From Gammaproteobacteria bacterium (GTDB lineage: Bacteria; Pseudomonadota; Gammaproteobacteria; Arenicellales; JAOTYS01), in the NCBI GenBank assembly GCA_029861795.1, contig JAOTYS010000335.1, positions 1 to 5,474 on the forward strand: 5,474 bases of DNA. The letters are read 5' to 3'. The translations under genes were made by a program, and so were the position numbers. A model generated the notes under the pieces. It was not told where the DNA came from. It ran no database searches and was given only the letters and a program-made list of their open reading frames with translations. Numbering within the stretch: the first letter of the stretch is position 1; each line of letters opens with the position of its first letter. Shown one piece after another: positions 1 through 5,188 of this stretch.

Positions 1-150
1 CATCGCTGCTTTGTTGTCCACTTATGATATCGAAGAACAAGGCAAAATTTTGGTAGCCGAACAAGATGGTATCGTTGTGGGATACGCTGCGATCCTTGGT
101 ACGGATTTGAGGAACGTGAAGTGGTATTCGAGAAGTCACTGAGGACCTAA
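1..150 (+). pseudogene. GNAT-family N-acetyltransferase remnant (5' cut by window, internal deletion)
   Basis: Frame 2 reads from base 2 to a TGA at 140-142 and contains ILVAEQDGIVVGYAAILG, typical of the beta-strand that precedes the acetyl-CoA-binding motif of GNAT acetyltransferases. Frame 1 then encodes YGFEEREVVFEKSLRT and a TAA at 148-150, which is the usual GNAT C-terminus (the 'Y-x-x-x-GF' strand and the last beta-strand). The acetyl-CoA-binding loop (Q/R-x-x-G-x-G/A) and following helices, normally tens of residues between these two pieces, are absent, and the pieces are out of frame near bases 90-105. I infer an internal deletion that also shifted the frame, so the gene is probably dead. 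The upstream part lies outside the window. An assembly error is a less likely alternative. Confidence 0.72.
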
Positions 151-185
151 GTTCCAACACATTCGTGCATCTGATCATAGCCAGC

Positions 186-190
186 GAGGA
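186..190 (+). promoter_or_regulatory. Ribosome binding site deciding a TTG start
   Basis: GAGGA lies five bases before TTG at 196, which is good spacing. The first ATG in the frame (208) would be 17 bases away and would start right at the catalytic FDIDGT strand. The site therefore favours TTG as the start of the HAD gene. Confidence 0.6.
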
Positions 191-195
191 CGAAA

Positions 196-843
196 TTGTA
201 CTTAGTAATGTTCGACATTGACGGGACTCTCGTAGACTCTGACGCCTTTGAGGAAGAACTGTTTCTCACGGCAATAAACGATGCATTGAATGTCACGGTC
301 TCCTGCGATTGGCACAAATATGATCATGTAACCGATAGCGGAATTCTCCATCAGATAATTGACACACATAGCTCTAAAGCGGATAGGGAACAGCTCCATT
401 TCGAAGTTAAGACACGTTTTGTTCAGCTAACACACGAACATATTCAGAAGAACCCAGGATCGATTCGCGAGATCCAGGGCGCCCGTGAATTTATGCTGGA
501 GCTTCTCAAAAGTTCGAACACATGTGTCGCAATTGCTACGGGTGGTTGGGAAGAGACCGCCAAACTCAAGCTGGACGCCATAGGCATTGATCCTGATGGT
601 CTCCCGTTCGCCTCGGGTTCTGACGCGATAAGCCGTGCAAATATCATGAAGCTGGCGGAGGCTCGCACTACGTCAAGCGCTCCTTTTACAAAGAAAACAT
701 ATCTCGGCGATAGAAGTTGGGATAAGAAAGCATCGGCTGAACTTGGCTATAACTTTATTGCTGTCGGAGATAAGGTGGATCACTATGCGCAAATTCCGGA
801 CTACTCATCGAAAACAAAGGTACTAGAGCTTATCGGCTTATGA
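196..843 (+). CDS. HAD-superfamily hydrolase (phosphoglycolate phosphatase/beta-phosphoglucomutase-like)
   Basis: This is a cytosolic phosphatase-type hydrolase of 215 residues, a normal length for HAD enzymes with a small helical cap. The first HAD motif is FDIDGTLVDSD, with nucleophile Asp7 and acid/base Asp9. Motif II is VAIATGG with Thr115. A lysine suited to motif III is Lys152 in the ANIMKLAEA helix, and motif IV is GDRSWD with Asp172 and Asp176. The cap lies between about residues 16 and 85. The family transfers phosphoryl groups through an aspartyl-phosphate with Mg2+; the substrate here cannot be told from sequence. The TTG start is chosen because GAGGA sits five bases upstream and because family members begin with a few residues before the FDxDGT strand. 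The gene seems to stand alone: the GNAT remnant lies before it and a degenerate frame follows. It could be a phosphoglycolate phosphatase or a pyrimidine 5'-nucleotidase-type enzyme. Confidence 0.9.
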   Translation: MYLVMFDIDGTLVDSDAFEEELFLTAINDALNVTVSCDWHKYDHVTDSGILHQIIDTHSSKADREQLHFEVKTRFVQLTHEHIQKNPGSIREIQGAREFMLELLKSSNTCVAIATGGWEETAKLKLDAIGIDPDGLPFASGSDAISRANIMKLAEARTTSSAPFTKKTYLGDRSWDKKASAELGYNFIAVGDKVDHYAQIPDYSSKTKVLELIGL

Positions 844-854
844 AACAAGTTTGA

Positions 855-1082
855 TGAGCTCTGAACGCTCAATTCACTCGCCAGCGCCGAACTTTGGCTG
901 TTTTTCCGTTGTTAGGACTAGGTGCTAGGAAGTCTAGGCATTTGGACTCTGTAGTGAATAGACTCATCGAGACGCACTTCAAGGTTTCGGTGGAAGACGT
1001 CTCTTACGAGTTCCAAAAAGGCGAAAATCGGATGCTAAAGGTGAGCGCAACACAGGAGATCGAGGCCGATGAACTAGACTAG
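855..1082 (+). pseudogene. Unrecognised short reading frame, possibly the 3' remnant of a gene
   Basis: An open frame runs from just after a TGA at 852-854 to TAG at 1080-1082. Its second half looks like real protein: LDSVVNRLIETHFKV followed by VEDVSYEFQKGENRMLKVSA and an acidic tail (EIEADELD). There is no ATG or GTG near the front. The first usable start is TTG at 894, or GTG at 951, and neither has a convincing Shine-Dalgarno sequence. I do not recognise the family. It may be a decayed C-terminus, in keeping with the broken GNAT gene nearby, or a small hypothetical protein of about 44-62 residues. The stretch 913-949 carries three CTAGG motifs, which gives its first half a repetitive, less coding-like look. 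It ends one base before the REP pair. Confidence 0.3.
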
Positions 1083-1157
1083 TGTACGCCTAAAGGCGTA
1101 CCTACAAAACCACTGTGACATATGTACCGAATTTGTAGGTTCGCCTTCAGGCGAACA
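1083..1157. repeat. Inverted pair of GTAG-type REP sequences (REPIN/BIME-like element)
   Basis: Two 26-base arms, 1083-1108 and 1132-1157, are inverted copies matching at 23 of 26 positions, separated by 23 bases. Each arm holds a perfect 7-base-pair hairpin with a four-base loop: GTACGCC-TAAA-GGCGTAC at 1084-1101 and GTTCGCC-TTCA-GGCGAAC at 1139-1156. Each hairpin is preceded, in its own orientation, by GTAG (CTAC at 1102-1105; GTAG at 1135-1138). A GTAG head followed by a hairpin is the known signature of REP elements mobilised by RAYT (TnpA-REP) tyrosine transposases. No RAYT gene lies in the window, so it would have to act from elsewhere in the genome. The element sits between the 855-1082 frame and the DUF123 gene and could also shape the ends of transcripts. 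Confidence 0.85.
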
Positions 1158-1197
1158 ATATGCTCAACCCAATGCCAACAGAATAATTTCCCCTGAT

Positions 1198-1659
1198 ATG
1201 GAGTCAAGGCCAGGCACTTACATCCTGCTCGCACGCTGCGTCTCGAAGCACATCATTAGGATCGGCAAGATCGGGACGCTGCGTACACAAACTGGTTATT
1301 ATGCGTATGTAGGAAGTGCGTTTGGTCCCGGCGGGGTTCGAGCACGATTAGCGCATCACACCCGCGTTTCGCATAGACGTCACTGGCACATGGACTACCT
1401 GCGTCCGGTCGTTCAAATCGAGGCAGCGTGGTGCTCATTCGATCCGAAGCAGCAAGAGCACCAATGGGCAGAACTCTGCAGCCGGCTGCCCAACTCCCAT
1501 GCACCACTGAATGGTTTCGGTTCGTCCGACTGCAAGTGCGACACACACCTGTTTTTCTTTTCGGACGCACCGAGCTTTGAGTTGTTTCGCAACTTGCTGT
1601 CCCAGGCCACTGCTGGGAAGATCAACCAGATCGGACGTATTCCACAGCCAGCAAGCTAG
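1198..1659 (+). CDS. DUF123 (Uri/GIY-YIG-like) nuclease-family protein
   Basis: The 153-residue protein matches the DUF123/COG1833 family, described as a Uri-type branch of the GIY-YIG endonuclease superfamily. GTYIL at residues 6-10 stands for the GIY strand and YAYVGSAFGPGGVRARLAHH (35-54) holds the YIG-like strand and the conserved Arg48 and Arg50. HWHMDYL (62-68) and Glu87 in the EHQWAEL helix follow; Glu87 is a candidate for the metal-binding glutamate. GFGSSDCKCDTHLFFF (106-121) is the family's C-terminal signature and contains Cys112, Cys114 and His117. Length is near the usual size plus a short tail. A nuclease activity is assumed from the family and a cellular role is not established. 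ATG 1198 has only a weak upstream Shine-Dalgarno, but it puts GTYIL at the usual distance from the N-terminus. The gene lies 40 bases after the REP pair and shows no operon partner. Confidence 0.88.
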   Translation: MESRPGTYILLARCVSKHIIRIGKIGTLRTQTGYYAYVGSAFGPGGVRARLAHHTRVSHRRHWHMDYLRPVVQIEAAWCSFDPKQQEHQWAELCSRLPNSHAPLNGFGSSDCKCDTHLFFFSDAPSFELFRNLLSQATAGKINQIGRIPQPAS

Positions 1660-1665
1660 GCTTGC
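1651..1665 (+). other. Small inverted repeat across the DUF123 stop codon
   Basis: GCAAGC and GCTTGC flank the TAG stop codon and can form a short, tightly looped hairpin. There is no T-rich tail, so it is a poor intrinsic terminator. It may be incidental. Confidence 0.25.
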
Positions 1666-1789
1666 GATCTGTCCAAAATGAGGGCATGCTGACAATCAAT
1701 TGCAGTAGCGCCTGTGAGTGGAAGCCGGTTGCACCCCATGGTTAGGATTTCGCACCCAGCCCGATGTTGGACGACGTATCAATCCAACC

Positions 1790-1805
1790 GAACCATCTTT
1801 GGTTC
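1790..1805. promoter_or_regulatory. Inverted repeat GAACCA-N4-TGGTTC, operator or hairpin candidate
   Basis: A perfect six-base inverted repeat with a TCTT loop lies 142 bases before the binding-protein start. It shares the AACCA/TGGTT half-site with the repeat at 1833-1852, which supports a common binding protein over two unrelated hairpins. No regulator gene is in the window. Confidence 0.3.
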
Positions 1806-1832
1806 AGGCCCCAGACACATCGCTCTGTAAGA

Positions 1833-1852
1833 CATGGTTGATGATAACCATG
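1833..1852. promoter_or_regulatory. Inverted repeat CATGGTT-N6-AACCATG, operator candidate
   Basis: A perfect seven-base inverted repeat with a six-base centre lies 95 bases before the binding-protein start. Dyads of this size are typical of dimeric regulators such as LacI, GntR or TetR types. A third half-site, CCATGGTT, occurs at 1736-1743. The function is inferred from symmetry and position only. Confidence 0.4.
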
Positions 1853-1946
1853 GCTCCTACATACGAATGTTGCACCGAACCTTGAAAGCGTCGAAAATCC
1901 TTAAGGCAAAGGTCCTATTAAATATCTACATCAACGGAGGAACGTT

Positions 1947-3092
1947 ATGGAATCCAAACGCGAGATGCAACGCTTCATCGATGACATGAAGCGCGGCCGA
2001 GTGAGCCGGCGCGATTTTAATAGAGCACTGGCCGCAGTCGGACTCACCACTATCACCATGCCCTTATTGCCGCGCAGCGTGTTGGCCGCTCCCGATGACC
2101 ACCCGATGTGCTTCACTTGGGCAACCTATGATACCCCTGAGATGCATCAGGAATACATTGATAAATACGGCGAGTCACCCAGGTTCACCTTGTGGGGTGA
2201 TGAAGAAGAAGCCGAGGCAAAAATGATCGCGGGGTTTAAGCCAGACGTCTCTATGCCCTGTTCTTATAAAGTCAAAAAATGGACCGACGCCGGTTTTCTT
2301 AAGCCCATCGATGTTTCACGACTGAGCCACTGGGACGATGTCATTCCCACACTCAAAGACGTGCCTGACACCGTGTATGACGGCAACCGGATGTGGGTAT
2401 GTGCTTGGTGGGGTCTCACATCCGTGACTTTTCGTACGGACCTCGCACCTGAATATGTAGACCCCGCAAACCATAGCTGGGGCATCCTGTGGGATCCCAA
2501 GTACAAGGGTCGCTTGTCGATGATCGACAGCCTCATCGACGGGGTGATGGTGGCAGCGATTTACAGTGGCGCCAAAGATCCTTTTAACATGACACCTGAG
2601 GAAGTAGAGAAGGTCAAGAAACTGATGCAGGAACAACTCCCGCTGCTACGCTTTTACACCAACTCCACAACGACCTGGGAACAGGCCCTAGCTTCGGGCG
2701 AAGTGATCGCGGCAGCATCGTGGAATAGCACTATTCTAAACCTCTCCAAGCAAGGCCTCCCGGTTGCATTCATGAATCCAAAAGAAGGTCCGATGACCTG
2801 GACTTGTGGTATTTCTCTTATGTCATACGTCTCACCGGAGTTGGAAGACCGTGCTTACGATCTCATCGATGCCTTCCTCAGTCCGGACACAGGCGAGCAC
2901 TGGATCATGGAGTTTGGCATGGGTCATTCCAATAAGGATATCTATGGAAATCTCTCCGCAGACGATCTGATCCAGCGAGGCCTGACACCGGACGACATCG
3001 AAGCATATATCGCTGCGGGCATCTTCCAAGCGACGATTCAGAACGAACCTGAACTTCAAGCGATGTACGAAGAGGTCAAGGCGGGCATGTAA
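1947..3092 (+). CDS. Tat-exported ABC transporter solute-binding protein, PotD-like (spermidine/putrescine type)
   Basis: This is the periplasmic ligand-capturing component of an ABC importer, 381 residues including a signal. The twin-arginine motif SRRDFNR (20-26) precedes a hydrophobic stretch (about 27-42) and a likely cleavage site near VLA-A (45-48). The mature part resembles PotD-type proteins: W58/Y61 in the first strand parallel the PotD W-x-x-Y pair, SWNST (258-262) parallels its VWNGS segment, and W285 lies in the next binding segment. The residue two after W285 is Cys287, where PotD is recalled to have a ligand-binding Asp, so the ligand may not be a simple polyamine. GGAGG lies six bases before ATG 1947, which makes the start secure. 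No permease or ATPase gene is visible; a hairpin follows and the next genes are convergent, so partners must be elsewhere. A 287-base upstream region with inverted repeats suggests its own regulation. Confidence 0.9.
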   Translation: MESKREMQRFIDDMKRGRVSRRDFNRALAAVGLTTITMPLLPRSVLAAPDDHPMCFTWATYDTPEMHQEYIDKYGESPRFTLWGDEEEAEAKMIAGFKPDVSMPCSYKVKKWTDAGFLKPIDVSRLSHWDDVIPTLKDVPDTVYDGNRMWVCAWWGLTSVTFRTDLAPEYVDPANHSWGILWDPKYKGRLSMIDSLIDGVMVAAIYSGAKDPFNMTPEEVEKVKKLMQEQLPLLRFYTNSTTTWEQALASGEVIAAASWNSTILNLSKQGLPVAFMNPKEGPMTWTCGISLMSYVSPELEDRAYDLIDAFLSPDTGEHWIMEFGMGHSNKDIYGNLSADDLIQRGLTPDDIEAYIAAGIFQATIQNEPELQAMYEEVKAGM

Positions 3093-3097
3093 AGGGG

Positions 3098-3109
3098 AAA
3101 GTCGACTTT
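3098..3109. other. Perfect 12-base palindrome AAAGTCGACTTT
   Basis: This uninterrupted palindrome starts six bases after the binding-protein stop codon. It could be a protein-binding site but is too short and loop-less for a good RNA hairpin. Function unknown. Confidence 0.3.
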
Positions 3110-3135
3110 AGGCCGGTCGTCAAAGCTGGTTGAGC

Positions 3136-3168
3136 AAGGGAACGATCATCGGCGGTGGTCGTTCCCTT
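3136..3168. terminator. Strong hairpin between convergent genes, probable terminator
   Basis: AAGGGAACGA at 3136-3145 pairs perfectly with TCGTTCCCTT at 3159-3168. The inner TCAT/GTGG can extend the stem by four pairs including two G-T wobbles, which leaves a CGGCG loop. It lies 43 bases after the binding-protein stop and about 77 bases past the end of the convergent AhpD-like gene. Neither side has a proper T-run (the plus strand continues ACGTCTC), so it may act as a weak or bidirectional terminator, or as a block to 3' exonucleases. Confidence 0.65.
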
Positions 3169-3245
3169 ACGTCTCACACCCCGAAAGCAAAGTGCGGACT
3201 GTCCTGGAAGATATCTTGATGTAGACGTTGGTGGGTAAGATAGGC

Positions 3246-3833
3246 CTAGCAGGCGCCGATCTTCTCATCACCGAGCTCTATTCCTAGTCCATTAATCACC
3301 CGTACCCAATAGTTGAAATTCGCGCAGACCTGATTCACTTCCAAGATTTCTCGGTCTGTAGCACCGGCTGCCCTCATCGCTTGCATGTCAGCTTCGCTCA
3401 TAGATTGCGGAGACAAGGTAAGTTTCTCGGTATATCGCAGCAGCTCGGCATGCTTCGCATCGAATGCGCTATCCAGACGACGATCCCACAGGGCGTCCAG
3501 CATCTGCTTCGCCCTGCCCGCCTCCCCCTGCAAACTCTCGAAGTTCGCCGAATGATGGGTGTACGCATACTCGCACTCCGTCAGTATCGCCACATAAGTC
3601 GACACAAGCTCTAAGAACCAACGCTCTAGCGCGCAGCCATCACTATGCAATAAGACGCGATACAAGGCGTCCGCTGGCACCAGTGCCTCTGGCCAAAGAC
3701 TAAACGGCTTGTACAAATTGTGTACCGTTTCATCGCCCCGACATACCTGCGCATAGGCAGCTGCCAATGGCCCAGAAACGTCGCTATCAGGAACCGTCTT
3801 AATCCAGCAGATGGGGTGGTTTTCTTCAGACAT
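3246..3833 (-). CDS. AhpD-like / carboxymuconolactone decarboxylase family protein (peroxidase-related)
   Basis: The 195-residue, mostly helical protein resembles the 'uncharacterised peroxidase-related' branch of the AhpD/CMD family. The N-terminal part (LAAAYAQV, then HNLYKPFSLWPEAL) and the C-terminal part (AGATDREILEVNQVCANFNYWVRVINGLGI, about 155-185) are typical. AhpD has Glu118, Cys130, Cys133 and His137 with spacing 12, 3 and 4. Here Glu75, Cys87 and His94 fit that spacing exactly, but the second cysteine is Ala90 (CEYAYTHH). A disulfide-relay peroxidase is therefore doubtful; a one-cysteine peroxidase or decarboxylase-like role is possible. ATG 3833 has AGGA ten bases upstream and overlaps by one base the TAA of a candidate 50-codon ORF, which suggests coupled translation. 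It is the last gene of the minus-strand run and ends near the shared hairpin. Confidence 0.85.
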   Translation of the reverse strand: MSEENHPICWIKTVPDSDVSGPLAAAYAQVCRGDETVHNLYKPFSLWPEALVPADALYRVLLHSDGCALERWFLELVSTYVAILTECEYAYTHHSANFESLQGEAGRAKQMLDALWDRRLDSAFDAKHAELLRYTEKLTLSPQSMSEADMQAMRAAGATDREILEVNQVCANFNYWVRVINGLGIELGDEKIGAC

Positions 3834-3985
3834 TATGCATTTTTCCTGGTGGTAGATTTAGTTGAGCCGGGCTGGGCAACGAATTCTAAAGTCTCTAACA
3901 AGTCCATAAGCTTTTCTCTAATACGTTGACCTATCGGTTTGGAGCCGAGCTCAAAGAAAGTACTAATATCTGAACGACTGAACAG
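3833..3985 (-). CDS. Candidate 50-codon small ORF with possible CTG start, overlapping the AhpD-like gene
   Basis: The frame is open from 4012 down to TAA at 3835-3833. It has no ATG or GTG except an internal ATG (3907-3905), which would give only 24 residues. A strong Shine-Dalgarno, GGAGGT (3997-3992), lies exactly six bases before CTG at 3985-3983, so a rare CTG start giving 50 residues is plausible. The product has an N-terminal SRSDISTFFEL stretch, a likely amphipathic helix (GQRIREKLMDLLETLEF) and a basic, Thr/Ser-rich tail (STKSTTRKNA). The stop codon shares one base with the ATG of the AhpD-like gene, an arrangement typical of real coupled genes. I do not recognise the family. The alternative is the 3' remnant of a longer gene, since codons upstream of the CTG (AHRYSGGSS) are also protein-like back to a stop at 4015-4013. 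Confidence 0.42.
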   Translation of the reverse strand: MFSRSDISTFFELGSKPIGQRIREKLMDLLETLEFVAQPGSTKSTTRKNA

Positions 3986-3991
3986 ACTGGA

Positions 3992-3997
3992 ACCTCC
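3992..3997 (-). promoter_or_regulatory. Strong ribosome binding site GGAGGT before a CTG codon
   Basis: GGAGGT followed by TCCAGT and then CTG gives ideal spacing for initiation at 3985. No ATG, GTG or TTG lies at a usable distance in any frame, so the site either drives CTG initiation or is accidental. Confidence 0.4.
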
Positions 3998-4109
3998 GGA
4001 ATAACGGTGAGCTTAAGCAGCTGGGGCTTACGCGCGGCAGACACATCTGGACGCTTGCGTCTTCGTGGTCACCTCTCCCCGCGTCGACTTTTCATGAGAA
4101 ACTAATAAA

Positions 4110-5009
4110 TCAATCGACTTTGCTCTGTTGCACCTCAAAGATCGAAATGTAGTCGCCTTTCGACCAATCAGGCGCCACCGGTAGCCATCTAGCGCCAACC
4201 TCCATCCATCGCTGTCGCTCACCCCGCACCAAGGTGTTGCTAAACACACCCGCAGCACCGTTGGTGCCGACAGTCAGCAAAGGATATGAATCTGCAGCCG
4301 CGTAAGTCTGCAACAAAAGCAGGCGTGATCGGCTGGAATGGTTGGGTGTAGAGCCGTGCACGGCGCAGCAATTGTGCACCGTCACAGAACCCGCGGGCCC
4401 CTTCAGATAAACCGCCTTGTCAGTTTCGACCCGCGGTAGATCTTTGTCACCAATTGAACCCGTCCAGCAATTGGCCTCATCGTAGAGATCAAACAGCTCA
4501 CCTTTATGACTGCCAGGGACTACACCCATCGGTGCCATATGGCGATCCACGTCAGCAAGATATACGCCGATCGTTAATGGCGAGAAGTCTGTGTGTGGCC
4601 AGTATTGAATATCTTGATGCCATTTCACCTCCTCTCCACCGCCACCCCACTTGAAGTTGAGCTTTGAGTGATGATAGCGGACATTCGGGCCCAGCAAATC
4701 CAGCGCCAGATCCACCACCGGTCCTTTAAGACTAAACTCTTGAAATACCTCGTGCTGGTCGACAGGATGTGACAGCCGCCGCAACCTCGGGTTCTCCGAT
4801 GAGTGACCCGGCTCCAAATCAAACTTTGTGTTTGACTGAGTGACACTTCGACTTTCATCAATGAATTCATCAGTCACTGCTTGCAGACGCTGCAGCCATT
4901 CCTTAGAGATGAATGACTCTAACAGCAGGTATCCATTGTCAAAATAAAACTCACGTTGAGACTGCGTGAGCACCCCTGGCGACCGCTTTAGCACTTCTTC
5001 TGGCGTCAT
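4110..5009 (-). CDS. Phytanoyl-CoA dioxygenase (PhyH) family Fe(II)/2-oxoglutarate oxygenase
   Basis: The 299-residue protein fits the PhyH family, non-haem iron enzymes that use 2-oxoglutarate and O2 to hydroxylate small organic substrates in the cytosol. The N-terminus (LTQSQREFYFDNGYLLLESFISKE, about 14-37) is the usual PhyH opening. The iron triad is His131 and Asp133 in KWHQDIQYWPH, and His218 in NCCAVHGSTPNHS. The 2-oxoglutarate-binding arginine is probably Arg229 or Arg227 in SRSRLLL. GVVPGSHKGEL (162-172) is the conserved turn after the core strand. ATG 5009 is the only possible start, because an in-frame TAG lies four codons' length upstream of residue two, at 5015-5013. Its own Shine-Dalgarno is weak (AGG twelve bases away), but a 26-codon ORF with a good site ends three bases before the ATG. 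MFS transporter lies upstream and an AhpD-like protein downstream on the same strand. Substrate unknown. Confidence 0.92.
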   Translation of the reverse strand: MTPEEVLKRSPGVLTQSQREFYFDNGYLLLESFISKEWLQRLQAVTDEFIDESRSVTQSNTKFDLEPGHSSENPRLRRLSHPVDQHEVFQEFSLKGPVVDLALDLLGPNVRYHHSKLNFKWGGGGEEVKWHQDIQYWPHTDFSPLTIGVYLADVDRHMAPMGVVPGSHKGELFDLYDEANCWTGSIGDKDLPRVETDKAVYLKGPAGSVTVHNCCAVHGSTPNHSSRSRLLLLQTYAAADSYPLLTVGTNGAAGVFSNTLVRGERQRWMEVGARWLPVAPDWSKGDYISIFEVQQSKVD

Positions 5010-5012
5010 AGT

Positions 5013-5093
5013 CTAGATTGGCCTGTGTTCAATCTGTACTGCCAAACATCCGACAAACTCATCGCTGGAACCGATTGAGCCGTTATCTAACAT
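5013..5093 (-). CDS. Candidate 26-codon leader ORF upstream of the PhyH gene
   Basis: ATG at 5093-5091 is preceded by GAGGGAG (5106-5100) at six bases. The 26 codons (starting MLDNGSIGSSDEF, ending VQIEHRPI) stop at TAG 5015-5013, three bases before the PhyH start and in the same frame. The main gene has only a weak site of its own, so ribosomes finishing this ORF could reinitiate at 5009. The peptide has no run of a single amino acid that would suggest classical attenuation and shows no membrane segment. It may instead be chance. A mutated stop that separated an old N-terminal extension is less likely, because the PhyH start already matches its family. Confidence 0.38.
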   Translation of the reverse strand: MLDNGSIGSSDEFVGCLAVQIEHRPI

Positions 5094-5188
5094 CTGTTAC
5101 TCCCTCTGAGGACTCTAGCTACGCAGTGAGCGCTCCACGCATTTTTCGAAGACTACGTACTACAGTTGCTACTGTTAAGGCACGAGGG
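5094..5188 (-). other. Gap between MFS transporter and leader ORF
   Basis: These bases hold a small dyad, ACAGT-TGCT-ACTGT (5162-5175). TTAACA on the minus strand (about 5178-5173) resembles a -35 box, but no matching -10 box is seen. There is no terminator hairpin with a T-run after the MFS stop, so read-through from the transporter into the PhyH gene is possible. Confidence 0.3.
5100..5106 (-). promoter_or_regulatory. Ribosome binding site GAGGGAG of the candidate leader ORF
   Basis: A purine-rich site six bases before the ATG at 5093. It is clearly better than anything directly in front of the PhyH start, which is why the small ORF is listed. Confidence 0.4.

Larger units (their letters stand above)
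1660..1946. other. Intergenic region before the solute-binding protein gene
   Basis: These 287 bases hold no credible ORF. They contain two perfect inverted repeats (1790-1805 and 1833-1852), an AT-rich patch (1916-1925, around TATTAAATAT) and the Shine-Dalgarno GGAGG at 1936-1940. No -35/-10 pair with good spacing stands out, so the promoter of the downstream gene is not identified. The length suggests a regulated upstream region rather than an operon junction. Confidence 0.5.

Noticed and set aside
1256..1695. Three minus-strand ORFs opposite the DUF123 gene
   Set aside because: All are antisense to a clear family match and have low-complexity or Cys/Arg-rich translations.
1716..1732. Sigma-54-like promoter (TGGAAG...TTGCA) upstream of the binding-protein gene
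   Set aside because: Only nine bases separate GG and GC instead of the required ten, and it lies more than 200 bases before the start.
1882..1921. Sigma-70 promoter from TTGAAA (1882) and TATTAA (1916)
   Set aside because: The gap is 28 bases, far from the usual 16-18, and no better-spaced pair was found.
3720..3929. Plus-strand ORF across the start of the AhpD-like gene
   Set aside because: It lies antisense to the AhpD-like and small-ORF frames, lacks a ribosome site, and reads as a shadow.
4050..4061. Short palindrome GACGCTTGCGTC between PhyH and the small ORF
   Set aside because: Too short and tight-looped for a terminator and has no T-run; no support for function.
4084..4121. Direct repeat TCGACTTT spaced 30 bases apart, also present at 3102-3109
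   Set aside because: Only eight bases long, one copy is inside the PhyH stop region, and there is no wider similarity; likely chance.
4028..4258. 76-codon minus-strand ORF at the end of the PhyH gene
   Set aside because: It overlaps the PhyH coding frame, its translation (Cys/Arg/Trp-rich) resembles no protein, and it has no ribosome site; it is an out-of-frame shadow.
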